Assembly (NCBI RefSeq): GCF_014836755.1
Contig: NZ_JACSQF010000001.1
Coordinates: 34,395-88,946 of the forward strand
Reading direction: 5' to 3'
Length of the DNA: 54,552 nucleotides
From: Oerskovia merdavium
Lineage (GTDB): Bacteria; Actinomycetota; Actinomycetes; Actinomycetales; Cellulomonadaceae
Under the pieces are notes generated by a model. The model was not told where the DNA came from and made no database searches. It saw only the letters and a program-made list of their open reading frames with translations. Both the position numbers and the translations under genes were made by a program. Below are positions 30,019 through 37,738 of the stretch, piece by piece. Position 1 is the first letter of the stretch, and each line of letters starts with the position of its first letter.

Positions 30019-31779
30019 ATGAGTGACAACGACGTCAGCATCCCCGACCCGACCGCAGCCCGCCCCGCCCGCGGGAGCGCTACCAGCCCCGGAGCTGCCG
30101 ACTCCGCCGAGGTCATCGTCGTCGGTGCGGGCCTGTCCGGGCTCGTCGCCGCGACCGAGCTCACCGCGGCGGGCCGTCACGTGATCCTCCTCGACCAGGA
30201 GCCCGCCGCGAGCCTGGGCGGGCAGGCCTTCTGGTCCTTCGGCGGTCTGTTCCTGGTCGACTCGCCCGAGCAGCGCCGCATGGGGGTCAAGGACACCCCC
30301 GACCTCGCCCTCGACGACTGGCTCGGCTCGGCGCAGTTCGCGCCGGGCGCGGCGGAGGGCACCGGGCCGGACCGCTGGGGCTACGCCTGGGCCAGAGGGT
30401 TCGTGGACTTCGCGGCGGGGGACATGCGCTCGTGGCTGCACGACAAGGGCGTGCGATGGTTCCCGCTCGTCCAGTGGGCCGAGCGGGGCGGCTACCCCGC
30501 GGGTGGCCACGGCAACAGCGTGCCCCGGTTCCACGTCACCTGGGGCACCGGTCCCGGCATCCTCGAGCCCTTCGTCCGGGCGGCGCTCGACGCCAGGGAG
30601 GCCGGTCTGCTCGACATCCGCTTCCGGCACCGCGTCACCGAGCTCGTCGTCACCGACGGCGCCGTCACGGGGGTGCGGGCAGAGATCCTGGCCGACGACC
30701 CGGTCGAGCGAGGCGTGCCCTCGGTGCGCGACGTCGTGGGCGAGGTCGAGCTGTCGGCGAGCGCCGTCGTCGTCTCCTCCGGGGGGATCGGCGCGAACCA
30801 CGACCTGGTCCGCGCGAACTGGCCCGCGGGCGCGGGCGTCCTGCCCGAGCGCATGCTCTCGGGCGTCCCCGACTCGACCGACGGCCTGATGCTCGGCGTC
30901 ACGCGCGACGCGGGCGCGGCCCTGGTCCACGAGGACCGCATGTGGCACTACCCCGAGGGCATCGCGAACCACTCGCCCGTGTGGACCCACCACGGCATCC
31001 GCATCCTGCCCGGACCCTCGTCGCTGTGGGTCGACGCGCACGGACACCGGCTGCCCGCCCCGCTCTTCCCCGGGTTCGACGCCCTGGGCTCGCTCCAGCA
31101 CGTCACGGGCCGCGCCGACGACCACTCCTGGTTCGTGCTCAACAAGGCCATCATGGAGAGCGAGTTCGCGCTGTCGGGCTCGGAGCAGAACCCCGACCTC
31201 ACCGGCCGGAGCGTGCGGCTGCTGGCACAGCGGGTGCTGCCCGGGGCGGTCGGTCCCGTGGCCAGGTTCGCCGCCGAGTCGCCCGAGTTCGTGTGGGGCG
31301 CGAACCCGACCGAGCTCGCCGCCGGGATGAACGCCCTGACGGCTGCGACCCCCGGGTCGCAGGGGCACATCGACGCGACCGAGCTCGAACGGCTGGTCCG
31401 GCTGCGTGACGACCAGGTGCGCTCGGGGCTCGGCAAGGACCACCAGGTCGTGGCGACGGCGATGGCCCGCAAGTTCTTCGTCGACCGCGTCATCCGCGTG
31501 TCCCCGCCGCGCCCGCTCACGACGCCCAAGGACGGGCCCATGCTCGCGGTCCGGCTCTCGGTCCTGACCCGCAAGACGCTCGGCGGGCTGCACACCGACA
31601 CCGACGGCCGCGTGCTGCGCCCTGACGGCTCGGTCTTCGAGGGCCTGTACGCCGCCGGCGAGGCCGCGGGGTTCGGGGGCGGCGGCGTGCACGGTCACCG
31701 GGCGCTCGAGGGGACGTTCCTCGGCGGGTGTCTCTTCTCGGGACGGACCGTGGGGCGCGCGCTCGCACGGAGCCTGTAG
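30019..31779 (+). CDS. FAD-binding dehydrogenase (KstD/fumarate reductase flavoprotein-like)
   Basis: This 586-residue flavoprotein has the dinucleotide motif VIVVGAGLSGLVAA near residue 33, then SLGGQAFWSFGGLFLV. It has a substrate/FAD region typical of the 3-ketosteroid dehydrogenase and fumarate reductase flavoprotein group, and ends with LYAAGEAAGFGGGGVHGHRA. It probably oxidises or reduces a C-C bond; the substrate is unknown. It resembles the actinobacterial putative FAD-binding dehydrogenase family that includes Rv0785 (from memory). The start fits a leaderless promoter. Confidence 0.85.
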   Translation: MSDNDVSIPDPTAARPARGSATSPGAADSAEVIVVGAGLSGLVAATELTAAGRHVILLDQEPAASLGGQAFWSFGGLFLVDSPEQRRMGVKDTPDLALDDWLGSAQFAPGAAEGTGPDRWGYAWARGFVDFAAGDMRSWLHDKGVRWFPLVQWAERGGYPAGGHGNSVPRFHVTWGTGPGILEPFVRAALDAREAGLLDIRFRHRVTELVVTDGAVTGVRAEILADDPVERGVPSVRDVVGEVELSASAVVVSSGGIGANHDLVRANWPAGAGVLPERMLSGVPDSTDGLMLGVTRDAGAALVHEDRMWHYPEGIANHSPVWTHHGIRILPGPSSLWVDAHGHRLPAPLFPGFDALGSLQHVTGRADDHSWFVLNKAIMESEFALSGSEQNPDLTGRSVRLLAQRVLPGAVGPVARFAAESPEFVWGANPTELAAGMNALTAATPGSQGHIDATELERLVRLRDDQVRSGLGKDHQVVATAMARKFFVDRVIRVSPPRPLTTPKDGPMLAVRLSVLTRKTLGGLHTDTDGRVLRPDGSVFEGLYAAGEAAGFGGGGVHGHRALEGTFLGGCLFSGRTVGRALARSL

Positions 31780-31828
31780 GTCCGGGGACCGGGGCGGCCG
31801 CACGCCTGGAGACGGAGGACCGCTCCCG

Positions 31829-32593
31829 TCACCAGTCCGCGGGCATCTGCACCGGGTCGTCCGGGCTCACGCGCGACGCGCGGAGCCCGGGCACCTCGAG
31901 CAGCGCCGCGACGAGCTCCTCGCTGCCCCCGAGGTCAGTGGACACGGTGTCGAGCTCGGTGCACACGAACCACGACCGGTCGTCCGGCCACCACAAGGTG
32001 GGCGACTGGTGGAGCGACGCGAAGGCGGCGGCCTGCGCGAGCGGGCCGTGCCACAGGTGGTAGCCGCGGTACGGCAGCTCGAGCATCGGTGCCGCAGGCC
32101 GCTCGACCTGGTGCGCGGCCCGCAGCGCTCGCACCCGGGCCTCGGCCTGCGCCTGCGCGAGCGCGAACGAGGACCCCGGCGCGTCCCCCTCACCCACGTC
32201 GTCGATCCCGAACGAGAGCAGGGCGAACGACGTCGAGTCCTCGGGACGGGTCGCGTGGTCGTACAGCCACCCGTACCCGGTCCACAGCGCGAAGTGGCAC
32301 ACCTGGTCGCCCGTGAACGGCGCGAGGGCGTCGAGCAGCAGGTCCATCTGCTCGGGTCCGGTCCGCTCGCTCCGTCCCAGGTAGAGCGACCCGATCCCTT
32401 CGTCCTCCTCGGCCCACGCGGGCACGTCAGGGATGCGCGCACAGGCGGCATAGCCCGACGGGACGCACGCCCCCACGGTCCCCCTCTCCCCCAGAAGGGG
32501 CCCGATCCAGGCCCCGGCCGACGCGTCGCCGTCCCACGCGACCCCACCGAAGGGCGGGGGAAGGTCGGGGAGGTGAGCGGCGTCGTCGGGCAT
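31829..32593 (-). CDS. Hypothetical protein, 254 residues
   Basis: I do not recognise a family. The protein is soluble, acidic and Trp-rich, with YGWLYDHATRPEDSTSF, LPYRGYHLWHGPL and SPTLWWPDDRSWFVCTELD. The last resembles immunity or DUF-type proteins common in actinobacteria. The ATG at 32593 is supported by TACGTT (32600-32605 complement) exactly 6 bases upstream. It is divergent from the membrane protein gene, with only 64 bases between start codons, so both promoters overlap one short region. Confidence 0.75.
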   Translation of the reverse strand: MPDDAAHLPDLPPPFGGVAWDGDASAGAWIGPLLGERGTVGACVPSGYAACARIPDVPAWAEEDEGIGSLYLGRSERTGPEQMDLLLDALAPFTGDQVCHFALWTGYGWLYDHATRPEDSTSFALLSFGIDDVGEGDAPGSSFALAQAQAEARVRALRAAHQVERPAAPMLELPYRGYHLWHGPLAQAAAFASLHQSPTLWWPDDRSWFVCTELDTVSTDLGGSEELVAALLEVPGLRASRVSPDDPVQMPADW

Positions 32594-32599
32594 GAGGCG

Positions 32600-32605
32600 A
32601 ACGTA
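32600..32605 (-). promoter_or_regulatory. Leaderless -10 of hypothetical gene
   Basis: TACGTT on the minus strand lies 6 bases before the ATG at 32593. Confidence 0.5.
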
Positions 32606-32645
32606 GCCGCGGCGAGGGCGCCCGGCCAGCGGACCGCCCTGCCGG

Positions 32646-32651
32646 TACGCT
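32646..32651 (+). promoter_or_regulatory. Leaderless -10 of membrane protein gene
   Basis: TACGCT lies exactly 6 bases before the ATG at 32658. Confidence 0.5.
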
Positions 32652-32657
32652 CCCGGC

Positions 32658-33830
32658 ATGAACCTGCCCGACGGCGCCGCTCCCCCCGGTCCCCCGGCCG
32701 GCGGTCCGGGCCTGGAGCAGCTCGACGCCGCAGGCTGCGAACGCGTCCTGCGACGCAACGGCCTGCCCCTGCTGCTCGAGGACCACTCGGCGCGCCGTGA
32801 CGTGTTCGGGCGCTCGGCGCCCTTCCTCGTGGTCGTGCTGCTGCTCGAGCTCACGGGCGCCCTGAACGGCGGGTGGACCTGGTGGGCCAACCTGCTCGCC
32901 GTGGCCGGGGGCGCGGTGCTGATCGCCGCGGCCTACGCGGGGCTCAACGTCCTGCGCGGGCGGCACTGGTCGACCCTGCCGCAGGACGTCGGCGGTCCCG
33001 AGCTCGCGTTCTTCGTGCTCGTGCCCGCCGTGCTGCCCGCGGTGTTCGGGGGTGCGTGGGGCGCCGCGCTCGTCACGGCCGGCGGCAACCTGCTGCTCCT
33101 GGGGCTCGTGTGGGTCGTGGTCGCGTACGGTGTCGGCTCGTCGCTGTGGTGGGGGCTCGCACGGATCGTCGACGAGCTCGGGGCGTCGCTGATGCGGCTC
33201 GTGCGGCTCCTGCCGCTGCTCATGGTGTTCTCGCTCGTCCTGTTCTACAACGCCGAGGTGTGGCAGGTCTTCAGCCGGACGGGCGGGGCTGCGGGGGTGA
33301 TCCTGGGGACGTTCTTCGCCGGGCTCGTCGTGCTGTTCGTGGGGCTGCGCCTGCCGACCGAGGCGCGGAACGCGCTGCGCACGGCCGCCGACGGGGTGCC
33401 GGGCGCCTCGGACCTCCCGCCGCTGACCCGCAGCCAGCGGTTCAACGTGGCCGCGATGATCGGCCTCTCCCAGCTTCTGCAGGTGCTCGTGGTCAGTGCC
33501 GGGATGGGCATCTTCTTCGTCGCGCTCGGGACGCTGACCGTGACGCCCGAGGTCATGGACCTGTGGGGCATCGACGGGCAGCGCGTGCTCCTGACGTTCG
33601 ACCTGTCGGGGAGCCCGCTCGTGGTCACGCAGACCCTCGTGCGGGTGTCGGTCGTGATCGCGACGTTCACCGGTCTGTACTACGCCATCTCGGTCCAGGT
33701 CGACGCGGTGTACCGCGAGGAGTTCGTCGAGGGGATCGGGGAGCAGCTGCGCGAGGTCCTCGCGACGAGGGTGCGGTACCTGAGGCTGCTGAAAGGTGCG
33801 ACCACGTCTGACGTCGAGGTACAGGGCTGA
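32658..33830 (+). CDS. Multi-pass membrane protein, unknown function
   Basis: This 390-residue protein has a Pro/Gly-rich N-terminus, then about seven or eight hydrophobic segments (for example APFLVVVLLLELTGAL, NLLLLGLVWVVVAYGV, GVILGTFFAGLVVLFVGL, VVSAGMGIFFVALGTL). A charged cytoplasmic C-terminus follows (YREEFVEGIGEQLREVLATR). No transporter signature was recognised. The final residues VEVQG and the TGA come from degenerate 19-bp repeat units of element C, so the natural C-terminus may have been altered by the repeat. The start fits a leaderless promoter. Confidence 0.8.
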   Translation: MNLPDGAAPPGPPAGGPGLEQLDAAGCERVLRRNGLPLLLEDHSARRDVFGRSAPFLVVVLLLELTGALNGGWTWWANLLAVAGGAVLIAAAYAGLNVLRGRHWSTLPQDVGGPELAFFVLVPAVLPAVFGGAWGAALVTAGGNLLLLGLVWVVVAYGVGSSLWWGLARIVDELGASLMRLVRLLPLLMVFSLVLFYNAEVWQVFSRTGGAAGVILGTFFAGLVVLFVGLRLPTEARNALRTAADGVPGASDLPPLTRSQRFNVAAMIGLSQLLQVLVVSAGMGIFFVALGTLTVTPEVMDLWGIDGQRVLLTFDLSGSPLVVTQTLVRVSVVIATFTGLYYAISVQVDAVYREEFVEGIGEQLREVLATRVRYLRLLKGATTSDVEVQG

Positions 33831-33918
33831 CGTCGTGGTACAGGCCTGTCGTCGAAGTAGAACGTACTGCGCGAGGTAGAACGCGCTGCGCACTACTTCG
33901 AGCAGGACGTTCTACTTC
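33816..33918. repeat. Palindromic element C with two extra tandem 19-bp units
   Basis: Blocks begin at 33816, 33835 and 33854, an exact 19-bp period (GAGGTACAGGGC, GTGGTACAGGCC, GAAGTAGAACGT), with a fourth block GAGGTAGAACGC at 33873. The last two form the left arm (33854-33884) of a hairpin with a GCT loop. The right arm (33888-33918) reads in complement GAAGTAGAACGT, CCTGCTC, GAAGTAGTGCGC. The first unit lies in the 3' end of the membrane protein gene. Confidence 0.85.
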
Positions 33919-33927
33919 GCCACCCAG

Positions 33928-33936
33928 TTGTCCACA
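33928..33936 (+). promoter_or_regulatory. DnaA-box-like TTGTCCACA
   Basis: An exact match to the actinobacterial DnaA box TTGTCCACA lies 10 bases after element C and 52 bases before the DUF559-type gene. It is single, so it does not mark an origin. Confidence 0.35.
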
Positions 33937-33987
33937 GATTCCCAGGCACCGCGCCTGGCGCCGCCGATCACCGGCACGCTGAACGAC

Positions 33988-34914
33988 ATGGCACGAGCAG
34001 AGTCCAACCGTCAGGTCCCGCCCGCGCTGCGCTACGAACCAGCGACCCGGGCGCGGCTCGAGCGGAGCCGACGCGACGGACAGGTGGTCCGTGTCCGTCC
34101 AGGGGTCTATCTGCCGCTCCCGACCGGCGACGGGCCCGCACGCCGACGCGAGGCTGAGGTGCTCGCGAGCGTGCGAGGGGTCGTGGAGAGGCTCGCCACC
34201 TCCTACTGGCTGAGCCACGAGACAGCGGCTCTCCTGTGGGGGTGCTGGACCTGGCGGCTCGGGCGACTGGTCCATGTGACCCAGCTCGCGAATCCCAGCG
34301 TGCGCCGCGACTCCGACCCGACCACCCGTCGTCACTGGACCGCGTTGCCCGAACGCGACCGGCACGACCTGGACGGCGTCCCGGTCACCTCCCTGGAGCG
34401 GACCGCGGTCGACTGCGCCCGTTCGCTGCGGCCCGCCAGCGCCCTCGTCGTCGCCGACTCTGCGCTGCGACTCGGCGCCGAGGTCCGGCTGCTCGAGAAG
34501 ATCCTCGACGAGTCGGCGGGAAAGCGCGGGGTGATCCAGGCACGGCAGATCCTCCGGATTGCCGACGCCCGGTCGGAGTCACCCGGCGAGACCCTGTTGC
34601 GTTGGGCCGCTCTCGACGCCGGCTTCCCGGTGCTCGTCCCCCAGTTCTCGGTCGCCACCTGGCGCGGCGAGTTTCGACTCGACCTCGCCTGGCCCGAGCT
34701 TCGCATCGGGCTCGAGTTCGACGGCATGGTCAAGTACGCCGGCGGCATGGGCGACCCCGCAGAACGCCTGCTCGCCGAGAAGTTGCGTGAGGACGCGCTC
34801 CGAGAGGCGGGGTGGGCGATCCTTCGCGTGACCTGGGGGGACCTGGAAGATCTGGAACGCCTCGCGGATCGGCTCCGTACGGCCAGGAGGCTTGCCCGCG
34901 AGCGGGCGAAGTAG
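33988..34914 (+). CDS. AbiEi-like N-domain plus DUF559/Vsr-type endonuclease domain protein
   Basis: This 308-residue protein has an N-terminal region like the AbiEi/type IV antitoxin winged-helix family (LERSRRDGQVVRVRPGVYLPL; SHETAALLWG; VTSLERTAVDCAR). The C-terminal DUF559-type PD-(D/E)XK fold is related to Vsr nicking endonucleases: FRLDLAWPELRIGLEFDG supplies the Asp and Glu-x-Asp positions, then REDALREAGWAILRVTWGDL. These are multi-copy, poorly characterised proteins in actinobacteria. The ATG at 33988 is chosen; an earlier TTG at 33928 is within a DnaA-box-like site. Its TAG stop lies in element D, and element C lies upstream, so the gene is bracketed by same-subtype palindromes. A DNA nicking or mobile role is inference. 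Confidence 0.85.
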   Translation: MARAESNRQVPPALRYEPATRARLERSRRDGQVVRVRPGVYLPLPTGDGPARRREAEVLASVRGVVERLATSYWLSHETAALLWGCWTWRLGRLVHVTQLANPSVRRDSDPTTRRHWTALPERDRHDLDGVPVTSLERTAVDCARSLRPASALVVADSALRLGAEVRLLEKILDESAGKRGVIQARQILRIADARSESPGETLLRWAALDAGFPVLVPQFSVATWRGEFRLDLAWPELRIGLEFDGMVKYAGGMGDPAERLLAEKLREDALREAGWAILRVTWGDLEDLERLADRLRTARRLARERAK

Positions 34915-34972
34915 AACGTGCCGCGTGAAGTAGAACGCAGGGGGTTCTACTTCACGCGGCACGTTCTACCTC
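34908..34972. repeat. Palindromic element D (12-7-12 / 3 / 12-7-12)
   Basis: GAAGTAGAACGT, GCCGCGT, GAAGTAGAACGC (34908-34938) face a right arm (34942-34972) that reads in complement GAGGTAGAACGT, GCCGCGT, GAAGTAGAACCC, around an AGG loop. The TAG inside the first block (34912-34914) is the stop codon of the DUF559-type gene. The element lies between that gene and the convergent glgP. Confidence 0.9.
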
Positions 34973-34984
34973 GGCAGCACTGGG

Positions 34985-37570
34985 TCAGGCGTTCGCGACC
35001 AGGCCCAGCTCCGCGACGCTCGCGAGCCCCTCGTGCTGCGGCACGATCCGCACGGTGTACCCGAACGGGCCCGACGCCTCGAGCCGCACCGACCCGGCGA
35101 ACGCCGCCCGCCCCGCCTCGTACGTCTCGGCGAGCTCGAGCGGCTCGGCCGTGAAAGCCTCGATCACGTCGGCCTCGGTCACGCGACCGTGGACGACCTG
35201 GACCTCGACGTCGCCGGGCTGCAGGTCGCCGAGCGACACGTAGGCCTTGACCGTCAGGAGGTCGCCGACCTGCGGCACCTCGCGGATTCCGCTCGACTCG
35301 ACGTGGTCCACACGCACGCGCGACCAGTCGCCGCGCACGTGCTGCTTCCACGCCGCGAGCTCGCGCGCGGGCTCGAACCCCGGGGCGTTGAGCGTGCGCC
35401 CGGCGACCGCAGCGGGCCCGTACAGGCGGTGCACGTAGTCGGCGACCATGCGCGTGGCCTGGACCTTGGGTCCCAGGGTCGCGAGCGTGTGCCGCACCAT
35501 CTGGAGCCAGCGACCGGGGACGCCCCGCTCGTCGCGGTCGTAGAAGCGCGCGGCGACCTGGGTCTCGATGAGGTCGTAGAGCGCGGCGGCCTCGAGGTCG
35601 TCGCGGCGCTCGGTGTCCTCGACGCCGTCGGCCGTGGGGATGGCCCAGCCGTTCTCGCCGTCGTACCACTCGTCCCACCACCCGTCGAGGATGGACAGGT
35701 TGAGCCCGCCGTTGAGCGCGGACTTCATGCCCGACGTGCCGCTCGCCTCGAGCGGGCGCAGCGGGTTGTTGAGCCACACGTCGCAGCCCGGGTAGAGCGA
35801 CTGCGCCATGCCGATGTCGTAGTTCGGCAGGAACACGATGCGGCCGCGCACGTCGGCCTCGTCGGTGAACCGGACGAGCTGCTGGATGAGCCGCTTGCCC
35901 TGGTCGTCGGCGGGGTGGGACTTGCCGGCGACGATGAGCTGGACGGGCCGCTCGGGGTCGAGCAGCAGCGAGCGCAGGCGCTCGGGGTCGCGCAGCATGA
36001 GCGTGAGCCGCTTGTACGTGGGGACGCGGCGCGCGAACCCGATGGTCAGGACGTCGGGCGAGAGCGCGTCGTCGACCCAGCCGAGCTCGGCGGGGCTGGC
36101 CCCGCGCTCGCGCCAGGACCTGCGCAGCCGGTTGCGGGCCTCGTCGACGAGCTGCCCGCGCAGCTCGCGGCGCATGTCCCACAGCTCGGCGTCGGTCACG
36201 GCGTCGGGGTTCAGCCAGCCCGACGACGCGGTGTCGGCCGTGAGCTCGTCGAGCCCCAGCTTCTCGGCCTCGAGCGCGGCCATCCGGGGGTCGACCCACG
36301 TGGGCGAGTGCACGCCGTTGGTCACGGACGTGATGGGGACCTCGCGCGAGTCGAAGCCCGGCCACAGCCCGTTGAACATGCCCCGCGAGACCTCGCCGTG
36401 CAGGAGCGAGACGCCGTTGGCGCGCCCGCCCAGGCGCAGGCCCATGACGGCCATGTTGAAGACCGTCGGGTCGCCGCCGTCGTAGTCCTCGGCACCGAGC
36501 GAGAGGACCTGCTCGACGTCGATCCCGGGGATCTGGTTGTCCCCACCGAAGTACTGCGAGACGAGGTCGCGGCCGAACCGGTCGATGCCCGCGGGCACGG
36601 GGGTGTGGGTCGTGAAGACCGTCGCGGCCCGCACCGCCTCGAGGGCCGCGTCGAACGTGAGGCCCGCGCCCGCGACGAGCTCGCGGATGCGCTCGACGCC
36701 CAGGAACCCGGCGTGCCCCTCGTTGGTGTGGTAGACCTCGGGCTCGGGGGCCCCGGTCAGGCGCGACCACAGGCGCAGCGCGCGCACCCCGCCCACGCCG
36801 AGCAGCAGCTCCTGCTGGAGCCGGTGCTCGCCGCCGCCGCCGTAGAGGCGGTCGGTGACCTTGCGGGCGGCCTCGTCGTTGCCCGGCACGTTGGAGTCGA
36901 GCAGCAGCAGCGGCACGCGTCCGACCGCCGCGACCCACACGTGCGCGTGCAGCACGCGCCCGCCGGGCAGGTCGATCGAGACGCGCGCGGGGGTGCCGTC
37001 GTCCTCGCGCAGGATGGTCAGCGGGAGCCCGTCCGGGTCGAGCAGCGGGTAGGTCTCGACCTGCCACCCGTCACGCGTGAGGGACTGGCGGAAGTAGCCG
37101 GCGCCGTAGAGCAGACCGACACCCACGATGGGCACGCCCAGGTCGGACGCGCTCTTGAGGTGGTCGCCCGCGAGGATGCCGAGCCCGCCCGAGTACTGCG
37201 GCAGCACCGAGGTGATGCCGTACTCCGGGGAGAAGTAGGCGATCGCCGCGGGGAGAGCCTCGCCCCCTGCGACCTGCTGCTGGTACCAGAGGGGGTCCTG
37301 GAGGTACCGGTGCAGGTCGGCGGCGGCCGCGCGCACGCGCTCGACGAAGCCGTTGTCGGCTGCGAGCGCCGCGAGCCGGTCCGGTCCGAGCGCTCCCAGC
37401 AGCGCCACGGGGTCGCGCTTCACGGAGTCCCACAGCTGCGGGTCGATCCCCGAGAAGAGCTGGCGCGTGGGGGCGTGCCAGGACCAGCGCAGGTTGAGGG
37501 ACAGCTCGTCGAGGTCGTGCAGCTCGGCGGGCAGGACGGTGCGGACGGTGAAACGTCTGATCGCTCTCAC
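34985..37570 (-). CDS. glgP: Glycogen/alpha-glucan phosphorylase
   Basis: This 861-residue GT35 enzyme phosphorolyses alpha-1,4 glucan to glucose-1-phosphate. It is the AgaP-type form common in actinobacteria, with the N-terminus RAIRRFTVRTVLPAELHDLDELS and Asn/His-rich VYHTNEGHAGF. The PLP Lys is near residue 616 in SGTSGMKSALNGG, followed by NLSILDGWWDEWYDGENGW. The GTG at 37570 fits a leaderless promoter (TACTGT 7 bases upstream). It is divergent from glgE; the order glgP-glgE-glgB-thioredoxin-like is also that of M. tuberculosis Rv1328-Rv1324 (from memory). Confidence 0.95.
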   Translation of the reverse strand: MRAIRRFTVRTVLPAELHDLDELSLNLRWSWHAPTRQLFSGIDPQLWDSVKRDPVALLGALGPDRLAALAADNGFVERVRAAAADLHRYLQDPLWYQQQVAGGEALPAAIAYFSPEYGITSVLPQYSGGLGILAGDHLKSASDLGVPIVGVGLLYGAGYFRQSLTRDGWQVETYPLLDPDGLPLTILREDDGTPARVSIDLPGGRVLHAHVWVAAVGRVPLLLLDSNVPGNDEAARKVTDRLYGGGGEHRLQQELLLGVGGVRALRLWSRLTGAPEPEVYHTNEGHAGFLGVERIRELVAGAGLTFDAALEAVRAATVFTTHTPVPAGIDRFGRDLVSQYFGGDNQIPGIDVEQVLSLGAEDYDGGDPTVFNMAVMGLRLGGRANGVSLLHGEVSRGMFNGLWPGFDSREVPITSVTNGVHSPTWVDPRMAALEAEKLGLDELTADTASSGWLNPDAVTDAELWDMRRELRGQLVDEARNRLRRSWRERGASPAELGWVDDALSPDVLTIGFARRVPTYKRLTLMLRDPERLRSLLLDPERPVQLIVAGKSHPADDQGKRLIQQLVRFTDEADVRGRIVFLPNYDIGMAQSLYPGCDVWLNNPLRPLEASGTSGMKSALNGGLNLSILDGWWDEWYDGENGWAIPTADGVEDTERRDDLEAAALYDLIETQVAARFYDRDERGVPGRWLQMVRHTLATLGPKVQATRMVADYVHRLYGPAAVAGRTLNAPGFEPARELAAWKQHVRGDWSRVRVDHVESSGIREVPQVGDLLTVKAYVSLGDLQPGDVEVQVVHGRVTEADVIEAFTAEPLELAETYEAGRAAFAGSVRLEASGPFGYTVRIVPQHEGLASVAELGLVANA

Positions 37571-37577
37571 GGGTCCG

Positions 37578-37583
37578 ACAGTA
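37578..37583 (-). promoter_or_regulatory. Leaderless -10 of glgP
   Basis: TACTGT on the minus strand lies 7 bases before the GTG at 37570. Confidence 0.45.
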
Positions 37584-37625
37584 CGCAACAGTCGGTCGCC
37601 GCACACCCCCTGCCCACCACCTCCC

Positions 37626-37638
37626 TGTAACGCTTGCA
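37626..37638. promoter_or_regulatory. LacI-type half-site pair between glgP and glgE
   Basis: TGTAACGCTTGCA fits TGNAA-N3-TTNCA and shares the heptamer CGCTTGC with the site over the glgX start. It may bind the same LacI-family regulator. Confidence 0.4.
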
Positions 37639-37726
37639 TGAACTTTCACCCGCCCGCCGAGCGACGAGCGCGTGGAGGTTCGGCGCCACACCCGCTCTGC
37701 GGGTGCCGCTCACGGCCCGCGCTCGA

Positions 37727-37732
37727 TACCTT
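37727..37732 (+). promoter_or_regulatory. Leaderless -10 of glgE
   Basis: TACCTT lies exactly 6 bases before the GTG at 37739. Confidence 0.4.
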
Positions 37733-37738
37733 GTGCAG

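Noticed and set aside
33928-33936. Chromosomal origin
   Set aside because: There is only one DnaA-box-like site, and no dnaA, dnaN, gyrB or AT-rich region.
33816-34972. CRISPR array
   Set aside because: Repeats are 12 bp with fixed 7-bp linkers and inverted arms; there are no variable spacers of CRISPR length and no cas genes.
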